Origin: an uncultured Polaribacter sp.
GTDB taxonomy: Bacteria > Bacteroidota > Bacteroidia > Flavobacteriales > Flavobacteriaceae
NCBI GenBank assembly: GCA_947497755.1
Contig: CANMHT010000001.1
Span: 682,001 to 746,000 of the forward strand
Reading direction: 5' to 3'
DNA: 64,000 bases
Below the pieces are notes generated by a model, which saw nothing but the letters and a program-made list of their open reading frames with translations, had not been told where the DNA came from and searched no databases. The position numbers and the translations under genes were made by a program. Numbering within the stretch: position 1 is the first letter of the stretch; the number at the start of each line of letters is the position of its first letter. Positions 10,701-16,425 of this stretch are shown piece after piece.

Positions 10701-12126
10701 GAAACAAGTAACGTATTCTTACTATTCTGATAATCTCCTAAAGACAGTCACAGACTGGAACGGTCATTTGACCGAATATACATATAGAAATGATGGCTTA
10801 TTGAATTCTACAGCTTATCCAAATGGTACAAAATGTACTTATTTATATGACGGAGCAGGAAGAATGGTAGCGAAGACTTGGAAAAAGTCTGATGATAGCA
10901 TTATTAACGCTTACAGTTTTCATTTGGATAAGATGGGTAATCATACCCAAGAGATAAAGACTGAGCCTTTTGGTGTAATTCCTTTAAATATAGAAACACA
11001 AAACTACAGTTATACAGATGCCAACCGTTTAGAATCTGTTAATAATACAGCTTTTGATTTTGATAAAAATGGAAACAACACTGTAAAAGGAAACACACAA
11101 TACAGTTACGATATTTACGATAGACTAATTGGAATTTCTAAAACAGGTTATACAGCTCAATACAAGTATGATGCGCTAGGTAACCGCCGAGAAAAAACGG
11201 TAAACGGTGCTACGCAACGTTTTGTATTAGATATTTTAGGACTGAGTAATGTACTTGCAGAAACCGATGAACATGGAAATTACCAAAACTATTATGTTTA
11301 TGGTTTAGGGTTAATATCTCGTACAGATAATAATGATAATACGCATTATTATCACGATGATTTTAGAGGTAGTACCATTGCTATGACCAATGATAGTGAA
11401 ACTATTACTCATAAATACGCTTATGACGATTTTGGAAAAGTAACCCAAATAGAAGAAGCTAATTTTAACCCATATAGATATGTAGGGAAGTACGGAATCC
11501 AATATGAGGATGAAGACCTTTACTTTATGCGAGCAAGGTATTATAATCCTGATGTTGGTCGCTTTTTAACAGAAGATCCTATATGGGCTACTAATCTTTA
11601 TCCTTATGCAGGGAATAATCCTGTGATGAATGTTGATGTTAGTGGAGCTAAAAGTGTAGAGTTGAATTTCGGTTACAATCTTATCTTGTTTTACTCGGTA
11701 ATACTTGAAAATATTAAAATATCATGTGACTTAAATTATTGCTCTATATATCACACTAATGGTAGTGGTTTTTCAACCGTAAAACATAATATTAAATCAT
11801 TTATTAACACAGGAATTAGTTCTTGTACTAGAGAGCAAAATAATGGAGCAGATTTTGAATTAAATGCTGATTTAGAACTTTCTAAAGACTTAAGGTTTCC
11901 GGATATTCTTGTAAGTTATTCTTCAGTAAATAATTGTTATTTTGCAGGCTTTGAGTACTCATTAGAAATAGATTCTTCAAAAACTTCGATTGATTTTATA
12001 ACTTCTGAAACTAAAGAAGTTGATGTAATAAGGACTCCTCCCAAATTTTTTAGTGATATATTACGAGAATGGATATATATAGAGACAAAATTTGATGTTT
12101 TTAATCTTAATAATTTCAAAAATTAG
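7708..12126 (+). CDS. Secreted RHS/YD-repeat protein with SLH domains and variable C-terminal tip
   Basis: The 1472-residue product starts with a signal peptide (to residue 19, ...FIYGQ). Two 68-residue repeats follow (20-87 and 96-163; YFFDxDPGY...HTLYIRAKD). Then come three S-layer-homology-like units (about 168-348; PYSDVNTSHEAYDYI, FRPNDNALRAEVF). RHS/YD repeats begin at about 370 (FSHTYNSYL, then many YTYDxxGN units). The RHS-associated core ends near 1295-1314 (ARYYNPDVGRFLTEDP, YPYAGNNPVMNVDVSGA). After the core comes an unrelated 158-residue tip with several Cys residues. In known RHS proteins the YD repeats form a shell around a C-terminal toxin or effector. Toxicity here is inference, because I cannot assign the tip to a family. 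The protein has no T9SS sorting tail of its own, and no immunity gene is obvious downstream. Confidence 0.9.
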   Translation: MKKVFFLLAFFIGGFIYGQNITKVEYFFDTDPGYDNGTSISFTPSSELDLNINIPVNNLSLGVHTLYIRAKDKNNIWSLYDKRSFYVAKGSSTIPNITQIEYFFDDDPGYGKGKQLTFTENTEIDKDFVIPLVGLTSGNHTLYIRAKDTYGKWSLYSQGNVTVTDWNCNYADVNSTHWWYNAVQDLCGKRVIDNNGLARPDEFINRAELAKVSYKSIDLQNNSLADNFPTPYIDLQDENIWYFKFAKNLSYLEFGDGVAPFQKDFANFRPSGKITRAHVLKVLLETWNIDEKDNSGNNPYSDVNTSHEAYDYIIKAKDLGIIESGSNFRPNDNALRAEVFVMLHRILTVNPQTKPTVTIDSFLRVGNYTPQNLNNFSSIHSGNFNHYTETSFGISSVGIPLTFSHTYNSYLSDMPKELSYLQPLGKMWTHSFNSYIQEIKADEAFPEYFRIALTLPNGGFQFYKKQDQNYVPETEGIYDELEKTGANEFTLTTKGQIVYTFLKANADSRFYALKSIKDRNDNTLTITYEEGVTEIEEDGVKEKLIRVKEVTGTAGRTLIFSYYTQSDLLKQVTDPLGRNVYFTYDAFGYLQSYLNPKGNLTVYNYGLAQERDLLKTIRLPKGNVITSSYENKKLKSIETSGVDPKKYTYVYDDAKGYIDEIISPTGKKTEIDFNKYGNLTNLKEGTTKVEIKYENTNHINYPTEVTYNTQKTSVTYDDKGNILQRMLPEGVTQTYQYNARNDIEQFTDPKGNLYEYGYDSKGNLTSVKTPRAITNFTVNDKGLVTQVTNPENITVSFTYDAYGNVVQTTAPEEITTSATFDIASRLLTSTNPKGNTISYTYDANDNLLSELFGGQTTAYEFDANDNLTKIINAKNKATTLTYDTNDDTLTSVHFGTATDEYTYYDDGSIKTYTNPKGTVFTYTYDDQNRLEKVTDGGKTINYTYDSKDRTHTVTNENGTITYGYDDLDRVTSTEYGGKTVGYSYDKNSNVKSITYPDGKQVTYSYYSDNLLKTVTDWNGHLTEYTYRNDGLLNSTAYPNGTKCTYLYDGAGRMVAKTWKKSDDSIINAYSFHLDKMGNHTQEIKTEPFGVIPLNIETQNYSYTDANRLESVNNTAFDFDKNGNNTVKGNTQYSYDIYDRLIGISKTGYTAQYKYDALGNRREKTVNGATQRFVLDILGLSNVLAETDEHGNYQNYYVYGLGLISRTDNNDNTHYYHDDFRGSTIAMTNDSETITHKYAYDDFGKVTQIEEANFNPYRYVGKYGIQYEDEDLYFMRARYYNPDVGRFLTEDPIWATNLYPYAGNNPVMNVDVSGAKSVELNFGYNLILFYSVILENIKISCDLNYCSIYHTNGSGFSTVKHNIKSFINTGISSCTREQNNGADFELNADLELSKDLRFPDILVSYSSVNNCYFAGFEYSLEIDSSKTSIDFITSETKEVDVIRTPPKFFSDILREWIYIETKFDVFNLNNFKN
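7765..8196 (+). repeat. Two tandem 68-residue N-terminal modules in the RHS protein
   Basis: Residues 20-87 (7765-7968) and 96-163 (7993-8196) align without gaps and share VEYFF/IEYFF, DPGY, IP and HTLYIRAKD...WSLY. The spacing and Trp/Tyr pattern suggest beta-sandwich modules placed between the signal peptide and the SLH region. Confidence 0.8.
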
Positions 12127-12130
12127 AAAA

Positions 12131-12595
12131 ATGATAAGCTATAAAAAAAACAAAATTATAAAAACAGTAGTGATAGCGTTATTATTCTTTAATTGCCTAA
12201 GTGTATTTTCTCAAAAATCACACTCCAAAAAATACGACAACTTTAACCGTCTTATAGAGTCTTCAGATGGTATAAATACTATAGTATATACTTATGATGA
12301 GCTAGGGAATAGAACCCAAGAAAGTGTTACAGTTACCTTATCGGTTTCTGAAGAGCAAATTGTAGGGTTAAAACTATACCCGAACCCTACGCCTAAAAAG
12401 ATTACGATTACTGCCAAAAACACCATTAATAAAGTATTAGTCTATGATAATTTAGGAAGACGTACTCTTATCAAAGAAATAAAAAACGCTAAAAATTCTA
12501 TAGAAATAGATATTTCTAAATTCAGTGTAGGCATTTACCATTTTGTAGTGTATTCTGAAGGGAAAAAGCAATCTTTAAAAGTTTTTAAAAAATAA
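12131..12595 (+). CDS. Mini YD-repeat protein with T9SS type A sorting domain
   Basis: I prefer the ATG at 12131: it starts 4 bp after the RHS stop codon and gives a clean signal peptide (MISYKKNKIIKTVVIALLFF...VFSQ). An in-frame ATG at 12092 would overlap the RHS gene by 35 bp. The 154-residue protein contains roughly two YD repeats (YDNFNRLIES, YTYDELGNRTQES), then a linker, then a T9SS type A sorting domain from LYPNPTPKKITI to the C-terminal Lys-rich strand. The preceding giant RHS protein lacks such a tail. This small protein may be the separated C-terminal end of an ancestral RHS protein or a dedicated surface anchor or adaptor for it. Both ideas are inference. Confidence 0.8.
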   Translation: MISYKKNKIIKTVVIALLFFNCLSVFSQKSHSKKYDNFNRLIESSDGINTIVYTYDELGNRTQESVTVTLSVSEEQIVGLKLYPNPTPKKITITAKNTINKVLVYDNLGRRTLIKEIKNAKNSIEIDISKFSVGIYHFVVYSEGKKQSLKVFKK

Positions 12596-12728
12596 GATAG
12601 ATGTATTTGCTCTTATTTTTTTAACTAAACATGTTGTATTTTGTCGTTTAAAATGATGTAATAATTGGTAAGTGTTTGATTGTTAAAAAGATTCAATACT
12701 AGTTGACATTATATATTGTAATTAAAAC
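12596..12728. other. AT-rich gene-free stretch
   Basis: No ORF, repeat or RNA is recognised between the mini-RHS gene and the right repeat copy. There is no similarity to 6377-6481, the sequence outside the left copy. Confidence 0.45.
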
Positions 12729-12808
12729 AAAAAACCCAAAACTTTAGGTTTTGGGTTTTTGTTTGTAGCGAGGAGCAGATTTGAACTGCCGACCTCAGGG
12801 TTATGAAT
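12729..12808. repeat. Right copy of 80-bp direct repeat (att-like)
   Basis: This is the partner of 6482-6561 (79/80 identity). Here the tRNA half is continuous with its 5' half, so this copy belongs to the functional tRNA-Met gene. The two copies define a 6247-bp repeat unit that carries three secreted-protein genes. Confidence 0.85.
12731..12760. terminator. Bidirectional terminator between RHS unit and tRNA-Met
   Basis: The 12-bp stem AAAACCCAAAAC / GTTTTGGGTTTT with loop TTTAG has T runs in both directions. It can end the plus-strand RHS transcript and the minus-strand tRNA transcript. Confidence 0.75.
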
Positions 12809-12839
12809 CCTGCGCTCTAACCAACTGAGCTACCTCGCC
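12766..12839 (-). tRNA. tRNA-Met (CAT)
   Basis: On the minus strand a 74-nt cloverleaf folds: acceptor GGCGAGG/CCTCGCT (G-U at 1:72) with discriminator A, D arm GCTC...GAGC, anticodon loop TTCATAA with anticodon CAT at 12803-12805, and T arm with GTTCAAATC. The CCA end is not encoded. The 1:72 G-U pair rather than a C-A mismatch suggests an elongator Met tRNA. A CAT-reading Ile tRNA cannot be fully excluded. Its 3' half is duplicated at 6519-6561. Confidence 0.9.
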
Positions 12840-12949
12840 TTCGGTTATGCGGCTGCAAATATAAGATAATTTTGCATTGAAACAAGCTAAGATTTTAATT
12901 TTTTTTAAATAGAATATTTAACTATATTGGCTATCTAACAATCGAGAAA

Positions 12950-13333
12950 ATGTCAAAAATCAAATTTGAATTAGAATTTCCAATACATGCTTCACCGAGT
13001 ATGTTGTATACTTATTTTGCAACTCCCGCAGGATTAGAGGAATGGTTTGCAGATAAAGTAAATTCAAGAGGAAAAAACGTTACTTTTATTTGGGATGGAG
13101 TAGAAGAAAAAGCAACTATTCTAGCCAATAAAAACGATGAAAAAATTAAATATAAATGGGATGAAAGTCAAGGTGACGAAAGTTATTTTGAATTTAGAGT
13201 AGAAGTAGATGCACTTACAAAAGATGTTTCTTTAATCGTAACCGACTTTGCTGATGATGAAGATGAGGTAGAAGAATCAAAAATGTTGTGGGAAAATCAA
13301 ATTGATGAATTAAAACACACCATTGGTGCATAA
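12950..13333 (+). CDS. START-like domain protein (SRPBCC/AHSA1 fold)
   Basis: The 127-residue cytoplasmic protein begins with a strand-helix pattern ending in TPAGLEEWFADKV, the hallmark of AHSA1/START-like domains of the SRPBCC superfamily. It continues with FIWDGVEEKATI and an acidic loop (DDEDEVEES). A single copy of this short acidic START-like protein is common in Flavobacteriia, where its function is not established. It follows tRNA-Met divergently and is closed by a strong hairpin at 13363. Confidence 0.8.
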   Translation: MSKIKFELEFPIHASPSMLYTYFATPAGLEEWFADKVNSRGKNVTFIWDGVEEKATILANKNDEKIKYKWDESQGDESYFEFRVEVDALTKDVSLIVTDFADDEDEVEESKMLWENQIDELKHTIGA

Positions 13334-13362
13334 AAAAGATTATTATTTTATAATAGAATATG

Positions 13363-13390
13363 ACCTTATAAGAAATTATAAGGTTTTTTA
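13363..13390 (+). terminator. Rho-independent terminator after START-like gene
   Basis: Stem ACCTTATAA / TTATAAGGT with a GAAA tetraloop, followed by a T run. It lies 30 bp downstream of the stop codon. Confidence 0.8.
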
Positions 13391-13465
13391 TTTTTATAGA
13401 AGTATCACAAGGTTTATTTATAACTTTTCACTTAATTTTGCCCTTCAATAATTTAGATTTTAAAC

Positions 13466-14299
13466 ATGTTAAATTTTAACGGTAAACTTATAGAGCAATC
13501 TGCATTTTCACTTTCAGCTGCTAATAGAGCATTTAAATATGGAGATGCTATTTTTGAAACATTAAAAATTAAGAATTCTTCTATTGTTTTTTGGGAAGAT
13601 CATTATTTTAGATTGATGGCATCTATGCGTATGTTACGTATGGAAATACCAATGGAATTTACATTAGAATTTTTAGAAGAAGAAATTTTAAAAACAGTAC
13701 AAGCATCAGCATTTAAAGATCAAGCTAGAGTACGTTTGTCTGTATTTAGAAAAGATGGCGGAAAGTATACGCCATTAACAAATGAAGTAGATTATTTAGT
13801 AGAGGTTTCAGAAAACACAAGCTCAGTAAAAGAATCTTATAGAATAGACTTGTTTAAAGATTTTTATAATTACTCGGGCTTATTATCTACCATAAAGACT
13901 TCTAATAGAATGTTAAATACTTTGGCAAGTATTTACAAAGAAGAAAATGAGTTTGACAATTGTATATTGTTAAACGAGAAAAAAGGAATTGTAGAAGCTA
14001 TTAATGCAAACATATTTATTGTTAAAGGAAATGAAGTAAAAACACCATCTTTAGAAGAAGGATGTATCAAAGGTATTATTAGAAAGAAAGTAATAGAATT
14101 GTTACAAAAAAACGAAGATTATACAATTGTAGAAACAGGCATCTCTCCTTTTGAAATGCAAAAAGCAGATGAGGTATTTTTAACTAATGCAATTATTGGA
14201 ATTCAACCAGTGACTCATTACCGAAAAAAAGAGTTTGCGACAAAGGTAGGAGAGAAGCTACAAGCAAGTCTAAACTTTTTAGAAATTACAGCAAAATAG
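13466..14299 (+). CDS. Aminotransferase class IV (PLP fold type IV)
   Basis: The 277-residue protein is of normal length for fold-type IV PLP enzymes (branched-chain aminotransferase, D-amino acid transaminase, aminodeoxychorismate lyase). It shows RAFKYGDAIFETLK near the N-terminus and the PLP-binding lysine at about residue 144 in STIKTSNR. It also has the conserved KGIVEAINANIFIV and the phosphate-binding segment LEEGCIKGIIR. The sequence does not separate transaminase from lyase activity, so 4-amino-4-deoxychorismate lyase (folate synthesis) is possible but unproved. A TAATTTTG box at 13433-13440 may be its -7 element, and a terminator follows. Confidence 0.85.
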   Translation: MLNFNGKLIEQSAFSLSAANRAFKYGDAIFETLKIKNSSIVFWEDHYFRLMASMRMLRMEIPMEFTLEFLEEEILKTVQASAFKDQARVRLSVFRKDGGKYTPLTNEVDYLVEVSENTSSVKESYRIDLFKDFYNYSGLLSTIKTSNRMLNTLASIYKEENEFDNCILLNEKKGIVEAINANIFIVKGNEVKTPSLEEGCIKGIIRKKVIELLQKNEDYTIVETGISPFEMQKADEVFLTNAIIGIQPVTHYRKKEFATKVGEKLQASLNFLEITAK

Positions 14300-14337
14300 T
14301 AAATTGTCGTTTTATAAAGAGGTAAAAAGAATATAGA

Positions 14338-14369
14338 AACCGTAGCAGAAATATTGTTGCGGTTTTTTT
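14338..14369 (+). terminator. Rho-independent terminator after class IV aminotransferase
   Basis: The stem AACCGTAGCA / TGTTGCGGTT uses two G-T pairs, has a 7-nt loop and is followed by seven T residues. It separates the aminotransferase from the convergent yqgE gene. Confidence 0.7.
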
Positions 14370-14374
14370 ATTAA

Positions 14375-14935
14375 TTAGTTGAGTTGAATATCATTTGGAG
14401 CATTTGCCCAGATTTTATATTTCCCTCCTTTTTGTAAAAGTTTGTTTTTCCAAATTGTGGTATTATCTGTAGCAAAAATATTGGCATAATCATTTTCAGA
14501 AACAAACCAAGAGTCAGTTTTTAATTCATTGTTTAACTGATTACTCGCCCAACCAGAATAGCCTAAAAAGAAACGAATATCTTCTCTTTTAAGTTGTTGA
14601 CTATTTAAAAGCTCTTTTAGAGAGTCAAAATTTCCGCCCCAATAAATCCCATTATTTACTTCAATACTATCGGGAATTAAATGTGGAATTTTATGTACAA
14701 AATATAAGTTATCCTGTTCAACAGGACCGCCTTGATATACCGTAAAGGAACAGTCAATTTCTGGAATTAAATCATTAACAGTATATCCAAGAGGTTTATT
14801 AAGAATAAATCCAATAGAGTTCTTTTGAGTATGTTCAGTTAATAGTATAATAGATCGGTTAAAAGAATCATCATTTAGAATAGATGGTTCTGCTATTAAA
14901 AGTCTTCCTTTTTGTGGTTGTAATCTATTACCCAT
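14375..14935 (-). CDS. YqgE/AlgH family protein
   Basis: The 186-residue protein matches the YqgE/AlgH (DUF179) family throughout: GRLLIAEPSILNDDSFNRSIILL, then GFILNKPLGYTVNDL, YQGGPVEQDNLYFVH, FLGYSGWASNQL and a C-terminal WANAPNDIQLN. Length is typical. The biochemical role of this family is unsettled. The fold is known, and AlgH was linked to alginate regulation in Pseudomonas, but no such role can be inferred here. It reads away from the HU gene's terminator and toward the aminotransferase terminator. Confidence 0.9.
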   Translation of the reverse strand: MGNRLQPQKGRLLIAEPSILNDDSFNRSIILLTEHTQKNSIGFILNKPLGYTVNDLIPEIDCSFTVYQGGPVEQDNLYFVHKIPHLIPDSIEVNNGIYWGGNFDSLKELLNSQQLKREDIRFFLGYSGWASNQLNNELKTDSWFVSENDYANIFATDNTTIWKNKLLQKGGKYKIWANAPNDIQLN

Positions 14936-14962
14936 GTTTAAATATAAGTACTTTTTATCAAT

Positions 14963-14997
14963 AAAAAAACTCTCTTACTAAGTGTAAGAGAGTTTTT
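14963..14997 (-). terminator. Rho-independent terminator of the HU gene
   Basis: Stem of 12 bp or more, AAACTCTCTTAC / GTAAGAGAGTTT, with a 5-nt loop. A/T runs flank it, so on the minus strand it ends in a T tract. It lies 20 bp downstream of the HU stop codon. Confidence 0.8.
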
Positions 14998-15016
14998 AAA
15001 TACAATTTATGTATTC

Positions 15017-15289
15017 TTAGTTTACTGAATCACTTAATCCAGCACCTGCTTTAAACTTAACAACGTTTTTAGCAGCAATTTGGATAGTTTTTCCAGTTTG
15101 TGGGTTTCTTCCTGTTCTTGCAGCTCTATTAGATACTGACCAAGTTCCCCATCCTACTAAAGATACTCTACCACCACCTTTTAAAGTGTTAGTAACATTA
15201 GAAGTTAAAGAATCTAAGGCAGCCTTTGCAGCAGCTTTTGAAATTCCTGCATCAGCAGCCATTGCATCGATTAAATCTGATTTGTTCAT
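15017..15289 (-). CDS. HU family nucleoid-associated DNA-binding protein
   Basis: The 90-residue protein is a standard-length [26 protein letters not shown] at the dimerisation helices, then [19 protein letters not shown] and the beta-arm with [12 protein letters not shown], followed by KFKAGAGL. It bends DNA as a dimer and organises the nucleoid. It is a single-gene unit with a near-consensus promoter (15345-15374) and its own strong terminator, fitting high expression. Confidence 0.95.
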   Translation of the reverse strand: MNKSDLIDAMAADAGISKAAAKAALDSLTSNVTNTLKGGGRVSLVGWGTWSVSNRAARTGRNPQTGKTIQIAAKNVVKFKAGAGLSDSVN

Positions 15290-15344
15290 GATTTGTAAAT
15301 TTTAAAAATTAATTGATCTAATATTTTTGCTTAACTAAGCTTAA

Positions 15345-15374
15345 CAAATATAGCAGGAATAAGGGTTTGTGCAA
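15345..15374 (-). promoter_or_regulatory. Consensus Bacteroidetes promoter of the HU gene
   Basis: On the minus strand TTG (15374-15372), a 19-nt spacer and TATATTTG (15352-15345) match the -33/-7 consensus exactly. The box lies about 56 bp upstream of the HU start codon. Confidence 0.8.
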
Positions 15375-15480
15375 GATTTGACCTTAAAAAAGCCTACTTT
15401 TGTTAATAAATGATGTAAAATTGTTAATAACCAACAAGAAAAAATGCTGAAAATCACCAAAACCACGTCAATAAAGGTGT

Positions 15481-16425
15481 CTAGACCATTTTAGCGTCTG
15501 AAGAAAATTGAAAGCCGTTTAGTAAACTTTGCACTTCCATTTTCTTTTTACCAGAGAGTTTTATTTCTTTTATAATAATGTATCCATTTCTAGCAGCAAC
15601 TTTTAAACTCTTCTTAGTAAAGATGATTTTTCCTATATCATCAGAATGTGAAATAAGTTCTTTTGAAGCTCCATATATTTTAGCATTAATTTCTATACCA
15701 TCATTATACATATTTGTCCAAGCAGCTGGGTATGGATTTAAACCTCTAATTTTATTATAAATATTTTCAACAGTGTCATTCCAGTCGATTTTACAATTAT
15801 GAGGGAAAAGCTTATAGGCGGTTTTTTCTTCTTTTTCTGGTTGTTTGTAGGTGACTACTTTATCGCTTTTTATCAATTCAACGGTATCAACTACTAGCTT
15901 AGCTCCAAGATGCATTAATGTATCATGAAGTTCTCCAACGGTTTCATCATCGTTAATTTTAACTTCTTTTTGCAAAATGATTTCTCCTGTATCAATTTTA
16001 TCATCGATAAAAAATGTAGTAACTCCAGTTTTTTCTTCTCCATTAATTATAGCCCAATTGATTGGAGCAGCACCTCTATATTCAGGCAATAATGAAGCGT
16101 GTAAATTAAAGGTACCATATTTTGGCATGTTCCAAACAACTTTAGGAAGCATTCTAAAAGCAACAACAATTTGTAAATTGGCATGTAAAGCAGCTAATTC
16201 ATCTATAAAATTTTGACTTTTAAGATTTGTTGGTTGTAAAATGTGCAATCCTTCAGATAATGCATATTTTTTTACAGCAGATTGATTTAGTTTTCTTCCT
16301 CTACCTGCAGGTTTGTCAGGAGCAGTAATAACTCCAACAATGTTATAGTTATTTGCAACTAAATGTTGTAAAATACAAACGGCAAAATCTGGAGTACCCA
16401 TAAAAACGATGCGTAAGTCTCTCAT
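15481..16425 (-). CDS. fmt: Methionyl-tRNA formyltransferase
   Basis: The 314-residue enzyme transfers a formyl group from 10-formyl-THF to initiator Met-tRNA. The N-terminal domain shows IVFMGTPDFA, then ITAPDKPAGRGRKL, the catalytic FNLHASLLPEYRGAAPI block and the IDTGEI loop. The C-terminal OB-like domain follows (KIDWNDTVENIYNKIRGLNPYPAAW). Length is normal. The start codon overlaps the recQ stop by 4 bp (ATGA type), indicating translational coupling in an NTPase-recQ-fmt operon. Confidence 0.95.
   Translation of the reverse strand: MRDLRIVFMGTPDFAVCILQHLVANNYNIVGVITAPDKPAGRGRKLNQSAVKKYALSEGLHILQPTNLKSQNFIDELAALHANLQIVVAFRMLPKVVWNMPKYGTFNLHASLLPEYRGAAPINWAIINGEEKTGVTTFFIDDKIDTGEIILQKEVKINDDETVGELHDTLMHLGAKLVVDTVELIKSDKVVTYKQPEKEEKTAYKLFPHNCKIDWNDTVENIYNKIRGLNPYPAAWTNMYNDGIEINAKIYGASKELISHSDDIGKIIFTKKSLKVAARNGYIIIKEIKLSGKKKMEVQSLLNGFQFSSDAKMV

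Noticed and set aside
12092-12130. Longer start for the mini YD-repeat protein
   Set aside because: It would overlap the RHS gene and place extra residues before a complete signal peptide. The ATG at 12131 fits better.
6562-12728. Integrase or transposase within the tRNA-bounded island
   Set aside because: All three frames are accounted for by secreted proteins. No recombinase motifs (R-H-R-Y, DDE) were seen.
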